From Thermoguttaceae bacterium (GTDB lineage Bacteria; Planctomycetota; Planctomycetia; Pirellulales; Thermoguttaceae): DNA of 39,891 bases. Positions 24,768 to 33,037 of the stretch are shown in pieces. Numbering within the stretch: position 1 is the first letter of the stretch; every line of letters starts with the position of its first letter. Under the pieces are notes generated by a model. That model was not told the origin of the DNA. It saw only the letters and a list, made by a program, of their open reading frames with translations, and made no database searches. A program made the translations under genes and the position numbers. The DNA lies in NCBI GenBank assembly GCA_017436025.1, contig JAFSDX010000136.1, positions 1-39,891 of the forward strand. Direction: 5' to 3'.

Positions 24768-26811
24768 TTACGACGGTCTCCTTACTTTTTTCCGTAAAAA
24801 CCAATTGATCGTTCAGCCAACGCAAACCGCTCTTAATGTATTCCGGAATTTCGTAGTTATTGGCGAACTTTGTCTCCGGTAGCTTTCGTCTTTTATTTTC
24901 GACAGGCCCGCAAGTCAGTTCCAGCGCAAAACCAGTCTTATTCTTACCGTTAAATTCAATATCTTTTTCCGTCGCGCCTACCTCCGGTAATCCGTAGCGT
25001 TTTCTATTGACATTCCTAATCGCTTCTTCTAGCGACCGACCGCATAAACCGTTTTCCTTTGTCTGACATTCGATATGAATTTTACCAATTGTTTTCTCGT
25101 TCCGCGAAAGGTTGTGAATGGTTTCCAAACTAAGCTTATCTTTTTTCGTACTTCCCTTCACTCGCTTTACCCAATATTTCAAGGTGGCGTTGGAAGTAGT
25201 TTCGCCTTCGCTTACTAACGCTTCTTTTGAATCGGCTCCCACCGCGTCGATATCGGTTAAGATTAGACTTGGAACCCCCAAAAACTCCAACAATGGAACA
25301 AACAAATGCGCGTAAGCGCCGCCGACCTCGATTATCGAATAATATTGAGCGGGCAATTTATATGTTCGCGAATTGAAAAGCCCCTTTTTATCGCATTTGG
25401 CGATCATATCGGGCAGAAGCAAACGTTCGGACGCGCCTTCCACTAAAATTATCTTGTCGGCGAAAAAGAGATCGCAACGAGCGAGCGTCAAATATTTGCG
25501 AATAAACGTCGTGTTTTCGGGCTTGCTTTCCGCAAAATCTTTTAAATTTTTGTAAACGACGCCGTCGGGCGTTCTTTGCGCGTAGCGAATCTTCGCAAAA
25601 TCCGTCGTGTTGGCGATATGCGAGGAATGCGACGTTAAGAAAACCTGGACATACGCGTCCGCCTTATTCTGTATCGTTTCAAGGAAGTTTTCTAAATGCT
25701 CCGCAAAGGCGCGTTGCAACTGCGGATGCATATGCGATTCCGGCTCTTCGATAAAGAGCAGCGGAACGCAAGCGCCGCCGCGCAGTTGAAGCTCCTTAGC
25801 GTAGGCCGCAAGCATAAATTCCATTTTGACGAGATTTTTGTACCCGAGCCCATTGCGCGAACTCGGCAACGTTTCTTCGCCGTCGTTCGACGCGTAGAAG
25901 AGGCGCGTTCGATTTTTTAACTGTTCGTCGAAACTTAAATTCGTCGCCACCAAAAGCCGCAACTCCTCGGCGTTCGGATATCCAAAACCGACCGCTTGTT
26001 CTAGCAACTCGTTAAGTCTTTCGTTGAAATCTCGTTCCGCTTCCTGGCTCGTTTCGGTTGCCGCTTGGCGCAATTTGGCGATTTGGTCGGCAATTTTGGA
26101 ATCGGGTTCGCTCTTGTTAGCGTCAAAAAAGGTAGCGATCAACGCGGCTAAGGGATCGTCGCAACAATTCCCGTCTTCGCCCAAAATTCGTTCGGCGTAA
26201 ATCGTCCTCAACGGGAACAACGCGGCGAGTTCCTTCGCGTCTTTACTTTGCCGGTCGTTCCGATCGTTAGGATTGACCGCGTAAACAGTTTGAGCGAAAA
26301 TTTTCGCGAAGTTATCTGCGAGCGCCGCGCGCTCTTTATCGCTTTCCCATTTATAAACGCCGTCCTTAAAGTAATAAGGCATTAAAAGATTTCGCAGCGT
26401 TTTTTCGTCCGGCTTAATTTTGTATTCAACGCGAATCAAAGCCGTCGTCGTATTTTCGTCGACGTCGATAATAAACGGCGAAAGCGCGCCTAGATTATCG
26501 TCGTCTCCTTCCGTCGAATAGTCGACTTCAAATTCGATCGCGACAACGGGCGTTTTTTCGCATAATTCGTCGAACTCGATTTCGTTCGCCGCGAATTGCG
26601 TCAAAAGTTCGCGCAAAACTTGACGTTGCGCCAACGGATAATCGTTGTAACCAATATTCGCTTTCTCGGTCGTCGCCGTTTGAATAAAAGCGCCGACCGA
26701 CGTTTTCGCGGTGTTGTTCCGTCCGACGATTAACGTCGTCTTTTCGTCGACGTCGATCGTCGCGTTCGTTATCAGTCGATAATTTTCAATCGTAATTTTC
26801 GTTAAACGCAT
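24751..26811 (-). CDS. gajA: Gabija GajA, OLD-family ATPase-TOPRIM endonuclease
   Basis: This 686-residue protein starts with an OLD-type ABC ATPase: 'MRLTKITIENYRLI', then a P-loop GRNNTAKT (30-37). An EEPES Walker B and an 'FLTSHSSH' H-loop follow. The TOPRIM nuclease domain has E458 in 'IILVEGASERLLLP' and D520-I-D522 in 'LILTDIDAVG'. GajA nicks DNA in a sequence-preferring manner that is blocked by nucleotides and released on phage-induced depletion; this is knowledge of the family. The P-loop has alanine where the canonical glycine precedes the lysine. It begins 64 nt after the HEPN gene and overlaps gajB by 17 nt, so the three are probably co-transcribed. Confidence 0.9.
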   Translation of the reverse strand: MRLTKITIENYRLITNATIDVDEKTTLIVGRNNTAKTSVGAFIQTATTEKANIGYNDYPLAQRQVLRELLTQFAANEIEFDELCEKTPVVAIEFEVDYSTEGDDDNLGALSPFIIDVDENTTTALIRVEYKIKPDEKTLRNLLMPYYFKDGVYKWESDKERAALADNFAKIFAQTVYAVNPNDRNDRQSKDAKELAALFPLRTIYAERILGEDGNCCDDPLAALIATFFDANKSEPDSKIADQIAKLRQAATETSQEAERDFNERLNELLEQAVGFGYPNAEELRLLVATNLSFDEQLKNRTRLFYASNDGEETLPSSRNGLGYKNLVKMEFMLAAYAKELQLRGGACVPLLFIEEPESHMHPQLQRAFAEHLENFLETIQNKADAYVQVFLTSHSSHIANTTDFAKIRYAQRTPDGVVYKNLKDFAESKPENTTFIRKYLTLARCDLFFADKIILVEGASERLLLPDMIAKCDKKGLFNSRTYKLPAQYYSIIEVGGAYAHLFVPLLEFLGVPSLILTDIDAVGADSKEALVSEGETTSNATLKYWVKRVKGSTKKDKLSLETIHNLSRNEKTIGKIHIECQTKENGLCGRSLEEAIRNVNRKRYGLPEVGATEKDIEFNGKNKTGFALELTCGPVENKRRKLPETKFANNYEIPEYIKSGLRWLNDQLVFTEKSKETVVNEQDD

Positions 26812-26875
26812 ACGCGCACCTTTGTCGTATCCCTAGCCGTTCCAGCGTTTGCTCAACCAATCCCGCGATTCAAGT

Positions 26876-28327
26876 TCACTCGGATTTTAATTCCGGCGAC
26901 GCTTCGGCTATCGCGTCAAACCCCATTCCCCAATCGAATAAATCGTTAATCGCTTTTTTGACGTTCACGTCATTGACGCCGTGTCGCCGCAATTGTATCG
27001 CATAGACTAAGTGCAAGAGGTAAATCAGGGCTAAAGAGGATTTATGGTCGAACTCTCGCTCTAAATTACCGTGCGCGTAAGCGTTGCGCTGTCGAGCCAA
27101 GCGCCGCGCCGCGTCGGAAAGTTCAAACGTTTCGCCGTTAAGCGTATACAAAACTCTTCCATAATCGCCGACGAGCGCGTCGAAGCGCTCGCCGCACTTC
27201 TCTATTTTTTCACACAAGCAAACTTTTTCTTTCCTCTTTTCTCTGTCAAAGATTGCGATAAGCGGCGCTTCCGTTTTCTCAATTTCGCCCGTCTTCTTTT
27301 CCTTATCCGCAAGCTCCGCGATAAACCGCGCAAACTCCCACTCAAACGCCGTCGTTATCAACAGGAAACGCGCGACGTCGATTTGCCGTCCGGAACGAAA
27401 CGTTTCCGGAATATGCCGCGTATACAACGTATTGGCCGCGAGTTCGGTCAAAATCTTCCCTTCCGCTCCGGCGATATACGACTGTTTAACGCACAATTCT
27501 TTTTTTAACGCGTAGCGTTCCGCGTCGCCCGTTTCGTCTAAAACGCGAAAAACGCCGACGTTAAGTCCGCCGGTCGCGTATAGCTTCGTTTCCGGCAAAT
27601 AAACGTTGCGGCGATAATTCAGAAACTGCAAAAATCGTTTCGCGACGCCCCAAAGCCGAAAAATAAAAGCGCGATCGGCGGTCGGTTCGAAATTAAACGT
27701 CAAAACGGAATTTAAGGTAAGCGGCGATTCCCCCAACGCGTGGCTCATCTTCCGCGCAACGTAAAATCCCGCCTGCGCGTCGACGCCGTCGACTTGAAAC
27801 GCTTGTTTTTCCGTAATCGTCTCCGCCCAAGGACGCGTTTTTAGCGTCCAAACGCCCTTGGAAAAGTCGTTTTCATCAAATTCTTCACGAACCGCTCGAT
27901 GAGACGGATAAACGCGGTCGATTTCCGGCGCTCGAAAATCGATTCTCGCGATCTCCGACTCGCCGCTATCAAATTCGAAATACGCCGCAACCCTCGCGAA
28001 CAAAACCGAGCGGCTAAAACGTAACCTTTCGCCTTGACGCGTTAAAAACAGAAAAACGCGATAATCCTCGTTACACTTCCCCGTCAACAACGGTTCTTCC
28101 ATTGTTAAAAGCGGATTTGCGGGATCGAATACCCAACTTGTCTCGCCTTTTTGAGAGGTAAGCGGCGTCAGAATCCATTGGCGAAAAATTTCCTCCGCTT
28201 TGTCTTTCGGAGGAATCAGCCGCAACTCTTCGCCGTCAAAGACAAAGGTAAACTCAAGGTTTCGATACGTCAAGGTTCCGGTGTAAATCGTCGGTTCCGA
28301 TACGGAACGAAACATTTGCCTCTCCAT
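26876..28327 (-). CDS. ApeA-like HEPN-domain antiphage protein, candidate RNase
   Basis: This 483-residue protein has a beta-rich N-terminal half beginning 'YTGTLTYRNLEFTFVFDG', as in ApeA N-terminal domains. Its helical C-terminus carries the HEPN catalytic motif R414-NAYA-H419 (Rx4H, followed by G). HEPN proteins of this type are metal-independent RNases; ApeA is a single-gene abortive-infection protein that targets tRNA. The RNase role here is inferred from the motif. The gene has its own good promoter upstream and lies 64 nt before gajA on the same strand, so it may be part of an extended Gabija operon or simply share its transcript. Confidence 0.7.
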   Translation of the reverse strand: MERQMFRSVSEPTIYTGTLTYRNLEFTFVFDGEELRLIPPKDKAEEIFRQWILTPLTSQKGETSWVFDPANPLLTMEEPLLTGKCNEDYRVFLFLTRQGERLRFSRSVLFARVAAYFEFDSGESEIARIDFRAPEIDRVYPSHRAVREEFDENDFSKGVWTLKTRPWAETITEKQAFQVDGVDAQAGFYVARKMSHALGESPLTLNSVLTFNFEPTADRAFIFRLWGVAKRFLQFLNYRRNVYLPETKLYATGGLNVGVFRVLDETGDAERYALKKELCVKQSYIAGAEGKILTELAANTLYTRHIPETFRSGRQIDVARFLLITTAFEWEFARFIAELADKEKKTGEIEKTEAPLIAIFDREKRKEKVCLCEKIEKCGERFDALVGDYGRVLYTLNGETFELSDAARRLARQRNAYAHGNLEREFDHKSSLALIYLLHLVYAIQLRRHGVNDVNVKKAINDLFDWGMGFDAIAEASPELKSE

Positions 28328-28397
28328 TTCTTCTACGCGTTTGCCGTTCCCACGCCGCTCAACCGATCGCGCGGCGCAATTTTTGCCGTCTTAAAAG

Positions 28398-28426
28398 ATT
28401 ATAAACGTCGTCGCGTAAAAAGTCTA
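28398..28426 (-). promoter_or_regulatory. Promoter of the HEPN-Gabija operon
   Basis: On the minus strand, TAGACT (28421-28426) and a consensus TATAAT (28398-28403) are 17 nt apart. The start would be about 28391, some 64 nt before the HEPN gene. Confidence 0.55.
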
Positions 28427-28548
28427 CGGAAAAACACCTGAAAAAATCGTTTTTTTACAGTCCGGATAAGAATTAACCAACGCGTATTTAAAATTAACGC
28501 GAAAAAGAAAAGCAAGACTTCGCTCAATATGTAAAGACATAACTCGAA

Positions 28549-28586
28549 CGATTCGGCGCGGTTGCGTTGAGAGCCGCGCCGAATCG
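28549..28586. terminator. 13-bp perfect stem-loop after hsdR, putative terminator
   Basis: CGATTCGGCGCGG pairs perfectly with CCGCGCCGAATCG around a 12-nt loop, 23 nt beyond the hsdR stop. It is very stable, but the minus-strand tail is not T-rich (TTCGAGTTATGTC). It is therefore either a terminator without a good U-tract or an insulating hairpin ahead of the HEPN promoter. Confidence 0.55.
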
Positions 28587-28609
28587 AAACGTTTTTCCGC
28601 CGCGCGACG

Positions 28610-31600
28610 TCAAAGCTGCGGCGCGGAAACGATGTCGCGGAAGCGGCGAAGGAACGTCGACAGCTTGTCGAAAACGCTTTCCTTTTTTTCGGCTAACGTC
28701 GACGTCGACGCGTCCCGACGCGCAAAACGCGACGTTCGCGGCAAAAGCTCCGCCAATCCGGTTCCGCTCTCCTCGACGTAACCGTCGCGAAACGCGTTCC
28801 TTACGAAGTTTAACGTCTTCGCGCGGTCGAGGCGTTCCTCGGCGACGATTTGCGACAGCTCGTCGTCGCAACGTTTCGTTACAAACGTTCGCCAAGACTC
28901 GTCAAAGTCGGCGTTCGGATTCAAGTCGGCGATAAAATCTTCGATCAGCTCCCGCTTGTCGCGCAAGTCGACGCTCGCGTCCATCGCCTTGCGAATCGCG
29001 ACTTTAACGCCCGCCGCGTCTTCCGCTCCATTATGCAATCGTCGAATCAGCTCCAAGATGTAGTCGACCGTAACCTCGATCTGCTTCGCGAGTTCCAACT
29101 CGAAAACAATATCGTCTTCGACGTTCTCCAGTCCGCTCCGCTTGCCGGAACGACCGCGGAAACGCTCGTAAAGGTCGAAGTAACGGCTTTGATAGTCTTG
29201 AAAGTCGCGCTCTGAAAGTTGTTCCGGCTCTTTCGCGAACTCGTCGAACGCTTGTAAAATATTGCGCAGCTTCAAGATAACGCCGTAAAGCGCGATAAAC
29301 TCCTTTTGCGCCGACTCGCCTTCGAGCGGTTGGTCGAGCGGAAACTCCTCGCGCAGTCGCTCGACCGCCTCGACGTACCCCGGGTTCTTCGGGTCGCCTT
29401 GCCCGAAATAATAATCCTCGAAGCGCCCGAGTTTCGCGACGCGTCCGACGCTCGTTTCGGAGTCTCCGAAGAGCGCGAGGCAATCGTTCGTCGCCTGTTC
29501 TAAGTCGCGGAAACACACGACGTTGCCGAACGTCTTCACCGAATTTAAAATCCGATTCGTTCGCGAAAACGCTTGAAGAAGCCCGTGATAGCGCAAGTTC
29601 TTGTCGACCCAGAGCGTGTTAAGCGTTGTCGCGTCAAAGCCGGTCAAAAACATGTTGACAACGATTAACAAGTCGACTTCGCGCTCCTTCACCCGCTGCG
29701 AAAGGTTTTTGTAATAGTTGGCGAAACCCTCGCCGGAATTGAAGTTAGCGTTAAACGTCGCGTTGTAGTCGGCGATCGCGGCGTCCAACGCTTCTCGCGA
29801 CGTCTTGTCGAGCCCTTCGGCGGAGTCGGAGTTTTCCTCGCCCAAGAGCCCGCTCGTTTCGACCGCCGAATCGGCGTCCTCGTTCGGCGCGCAACTAAAA
29901 ATCGTCGCGATCTTCAAGCGTTTGTCGCTCGGAAGAAGCGCGATTTGCCGCTTAAACTCTTCGTAATAACGAATCGCCGCCGGAACCGACGCGGTCGCAA
30001 ATATCGAATTGAAACCGGTTAAGCGTCGGTCTTTCAGCTTGTACGAAACGTTGCGCTTCGTGTGGCGGTCGAAGTTTTCGAGAACGTAAGCGACGACTTT
30101 TTCGATTCGCTCCGGCGCCAAAAGCGCGCTTTCTCGGTCGATTCCGACGACCTCCTTCGACTCGATCTCCTCCGCCGCCTTCATCGTGCGGACGTAATCG
30201 ACGCGAAACGGCAGGACGTTTTGGTCGCGAATCGCGTCGACGATCGTGTAGGCGTGCAACCGCTCGCCGAACGCTTCCTCGGTCGTGCGAATCGGCTTCC
30301 CGGTCGCGCGAAAATCTTTCGCAACCTTCGACGACACCGCGTTTTGCGTAAAAATCGGCGTCCCGGTGAAACCGAAAATCCAATGGTTGCGAAACGCCTT
30401 CGCAATCTTCGCGCGCATCTCGCCGAACTGCGAACGATGGCACTCGTCGAACACAAACGCGACGTTTTGAGACGTCGCGGCGCTCCTCGGATTCTTCGCG
30501 ACGAAGAGCGCGAGCTTTTGAATCGTCGTAACGATAATTCTCGCTTCCGGGTCGGCGAGTTTGCGTCCCAAATCGCTCGCGCTGTTCGTCGCTTTCGCGG
30601 CGCCCTTTTGGAAGCGGTCGTATTCTTCCATCGTCTGATGATCTAAGTCTTTACGGTCGACGACGAAAAGCGTTTTGTCGACGAAATCGAGCTTCGACGC
30701 GAGTTGCGCCGTCTTGAACGACGTCAGCGTCTTGCCGGAACCGGTCGTGTGCCAAACGTACCCGCCGGCGTCGGTTTTGCCGAGGAGTTTGTGTTCGTAC
30801 GCGACGCGCATTCGCTGGAGAATCCGCTCCGTCGCGACGATTTGATAGGGGCGCATCGCCAGCAAAACGCGCTCCGACGTGAAGACGCAAAAGCGCGTTA
30901 ACACGTTTAAAATCGTCCGTTTAGCAAAGAACGTTCGAGCGAAGTCGACCAAGTCGCCGATCGGGCGGTTGCGCGCGTCGGCCCACCAAGACGTAAACTC
31001 GAAACTGGCGCTCGACCGTCGTCCCGAACGCTTGCCGCTCCGTTCGCTCTCCTTGACGCGTCTTTGCCGGGTCGTGTTCGAATAGTACTTCGTATGCGTC
31101 CCGTTTGAAATTACGAATATTTGTACAAATTCAAAAAGTCTGCGCCCGGCCCAAAAGGAATCGCGACAATAGCGGTCGATTTGGTTGAACGCTTCCTTAA
31201 TCGCGACGCCGCGGCGCTTTAGCTCGACGCAAACGAGCGGCAAACCGTTGACGAGAATCGTAACGTCGTAACGGTTCTTCGCGACGCCGGAGTCGACCGC
31301 GTATTGGTTGACGACTTGCAGGAAGTTGTTGCAAACGCAGGTTTTATCGATCAGCGCGATATTTTTGAACGACCCGTCGTCGCGTTGTAACGTCAAGACG
31401 TGATTCTCTTGAAGGATCGCCGTTTTTTCCTCGACGCCTTGCGCCGGGTTGGCGATTTGTTTGAAGAGGCGTTCCCATTCGGCGTCGGTGAAAGCGACGT
31501 CGTTTAGCGCTTCGAGACGGCGGCGGAGGTTCGCGACGAGTTCCGCTTCGTTTTTGAGGCGCAAACGCTCGTACCCCTGCGACTCGAGAATCGCGATAAA

Positions 31601-31714
31601 CTCTTCTTCCAGCTCGGCTTCCGACTGATACGACGTCGGGTCGCGTTCAAGCGGCTCGTATTCGGCGACGACCGTGCTTTCGGGATTTTCGGCGACAAGA
31701 CGCAACATATTCAC
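28610..31714 (-). CDS. hsdR: Type I restriction enzyme HsdR, motor/endonuclease subunit
   Basis: This 1034-residue complete subunit has, at the N-terminus, the PD-(D/E)xK nuclease site: D150 in 'RYDVTILV' and E164-L-K166 in 'CVELKRRG'. The superfamily 2 translocase follows, with 'HTTGSGKT' (322-329), 'LFVVDRKDLDHQT', motif II 'FDECHRS', 'FGFTGTP' and 'LLQAFSRTNR'. It translocates DNA with ATP and cleaves unmodified phage DNA together with HsdM and HsdS. The ATG overlaps the hsdS stop by 4 nt (ATGA), giving the order hsdM-hsdS-hsdR. A stable hairpin follows the stop. No truncation is seen. Confidence 0.95.
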   Translation of the reverse strand: MNMLRLVAENPESTVVAEYEPLERDPTSYQSEAELEEEFIAILESQGYERLRLKNEAELVANLRRRLEALNDVAFTDAEWERLFKQIANPAQGVEEKTAILQENHVLTLQRDDGSFKNIALIDKTCVCNNFLQVVNQYAVDSGVAKNRYDVTILVNGLPLVCVELKRRGVAIKEAFNQIDRYCRDSFWAGRRLFEFVQIFVISNGTHTKYYSNTTRQRRVKESERSGKRSGRRSSASFEFTSWWADARNRPIGDLVDFARTFFAKRTILNVLTRFCVFTSERVLLAMRPYQIVATERILQRMRVAYEHKLLGKTDAGGYVWHTTGSGKTLTSFKTAQLASKLDFVDKTLFVVDRKDLDHQTMEEYDRFQKGAAKATNSASDLGRKLADPEARIIVTTIQKLALFVAKNPRSAATSQNVAFVFDECHRSQFGEMRAKIAKAFRNHWIFGFTGTPIFTQNAVSSKVAKDFRATGKPIRTTEEAFGERLHAYTIVDAIRDQNVLPFRVDYVRTMKAAEEIESKEVVGIDRESALLAPERIEKVVAYVLENFDRHTKRNVSYKLKDRRLTGFNSIFATASVPAAIRYYEEFKRQIALLPSDKRLKIATIFSCAPNEDADSAVETSGLLGEENSDSAEGLDKTSREALDAAIADYNATFNANFNSGEGFANYYKNLSQRVKEREVDLLIVVNMFLTGFDATTLNTLWVDKNLRYHGLLQAFSRTNRILNSVKTFGNVVCFRDLEQATNDCLALFGDSETSVGRVAKLGRFEDYYFGQGDPKNPGYVEAVERLREEFPLDQPLEGESAQKEFIALYGVILKLRNILQAFDEFAKEPEQLSERDFQDYQSRYFDLYERFRGRSGKRSGLENVEDDIVFELELAKQIEVTVDYILELIRRLHNGAEDAAGVKVAIRKAMDASVDLRDKRELIEDFIADLNPNADFDESWRTFVTKRCDDELSQIVAEERLDRAKTLNFVRNAFRDGYVEESGTGLAELLPRTSRFARRDASTSTLAEKKESVFDKLSTFLRRFRDIVSAPQL

Positions 31715-33006
31715 GGCTTTTGCTCCAAGGGTTGAAAGGTCAAGAGGCGGTCTCGGTAATACTCGTATTGGCGACGCCGCGCGGCCAGCTCCGCCGGAAG
31801 TCCGACGCTTAGGTCGTTTACGAGCGTTTCGAAGCGATCCAAAATCGCGACGATTCGCTCTTGTTCGGCAAGGGACGGTAAAGGTATTTGTATTTTTGCA
31901 AGCTCGGACGCTTTAATTTCAATAACCTTGGTTCCCTTGGCGAATTTTCGTTTTTGTTCGTAAAAAAGCGACGTTTGAAAAAAATATGCGATATATTTCG
32001 GATTTTGATTATGCGAAAAGACACAAGCGTGTCCGCCCGTAACAATTTCGTCGCGCCCCAACCAAACCACCGCTTTGCAAAGGTCTTTAAGGTTTTCGCT
32101 AGTACAAGCAATCACTAAATCGCCATATTTGATTCTACGTAATTTTTGGGCTAATTCCGGCGGAACAAACGATAATGTTCGCGTCGCATACGTTCCGTAA
32201 CAAGTGTAAATCTGCCCGTAGTGGATACATCCGACGCCGGTTTCCGCAAAATCTTTTTTTTGCAGTCCGGAACCGCGAACAAAATCGCCGATTTTGCCTA
32301 GTTCCACATACTTCACGCCGTCGGGACAATGTTGGCGAAGCAAATCGACAAGCCGCCTAATTTGCCCACCCCCTCTATTTTCACATTCCGAGAAGGTTAG
32401 CAATTCATTACGATAATATTCGTACTGTTTTCGGCGCGCTTCTAGCTCCGCTTCTAGCTCCGCTTCTAGCTTAGTGAATTTATCGAGAATGCGGACGATT
32501 TCCCGCTGCACCGGAAGCGGCGGCACAGGGATTAGGAATTTGCCCAAGTCTGTAGCTGAAACGCGAAAAACCTTTGTTCCAGTAACATACCTTTTTTTAT
32601 GTTTAGCAAAGGCTTGCGTTTGAAATAAATAGGCAATATACTTAGGCACTTGCGAATGCCGATAAATAAACGCGTCACCGCTAATACATATATTTTCTTT
32701 TCCAAGCCAAGCAACTGCTTTACATAAATCGCCAATATTTTCACTTGTAGCGGCAATAACAAGATTTCCGCAACTCGCTTTTTTAAATTTTCGAGCTTTT
32801 TCTTCTGAAACAAACGATTTTGTTTGCGTTGCAAACGTACCGTAATAGGTATAAATTTGTCCATAGTGGATACAACCGACGCCGTTTTCGACGAAATCTT
32901 TTTTTTGTAGTCCGGAACCACGAACAAAATCACCAATTTCGTCTAATCGCTTAAATTCCACTCCGTTCGGGCAATGTTTCTTGATCAACTCGTTAATATT
33001 CGGCAT
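31711..33006 (-). CDS. hsdS: Type I restriction-modification specificity subunit HsdS
   Basis: This 431-residue protein has two target-recognition domains and two conserved helical spacers. TRD1 (about 25-170) and TRD2 (about 240-386) are closely related: both begin GDFVRGSGLQKKDF, then 'GVGCIHYGQIYT', and later 'GDLCKAV'/'KDLCKAV' and 'PKYIAY'. Each is followed by 'RRKQYEYYRN' or 'RRRQYEYYRD'. The central spacer holds LEAE-LEAE-LEA (about 180-190), encoded by a 12-bp tandem repeat. Two alike TRDs predict a target whose two half-sites are the same or similar in inverted orientation. The TRD1 half is AT-richer than the surroundings, as if acquired separately. It starts 31 nt after hsdM and overlaps hsdR by 4 nt. 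Confidence 0.93.
   Translation of the reverse strand: MPNINELIKKHCPNGVEFKRLDEIGDFVRGSGLQKKDFVENGVGCIHYGQIYTYYGTFATQTKSFVSEEKARKFKKASCGNLVIAATSENIGDLCKAVAWLGKENICISGDAFIYRHSQVPKYIAYLFQTQAFAKHKKRYVTGTKVFRVSATDLGKFLIPVPPLPVQREIVRILDKFTKLEAELEAELEARRKQYEYYRNELLTFSECENRGGGQIRRLVDLLRQHCPDGVKYVELGKIGDFVRGSGLQKKDFAETGVGCIHYGQIYTCYGTYATRTLSFVPPELAQKLRRIKYGDLVIACTSENLKDLCKAVVWLGRDEIVTGGHACVFSHNQNPKYIAYFFQTSLFYEQKRKFAKGTKVIEIKASELAKIQIPLPSLAEQERIVAILDRFETLVNDLSVGLPAELAARRRQYEYYRDRLLTFQPLEQKP
32439..32471. repeat. 12-bp tandem repeat in the hsdS central spacer (about 2.7 copies)
   Basis: The unit CTTCTAGCTCCG occurs at 32439-32450 and 32451-32462, then partially at 32463-32470. On the coding strand it encodes the tetrapeptide LEAE repeatedly. 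In EcoR124I/EcoDXXI the analogous 12-bp TAEL repeat changes copy number and lengthens the spacer between half-sites. Confidence 0.85.
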
Positions 33007-33037
33007 TTTCCGCTTCCTCGGTTCTCGTTATTCGGCG

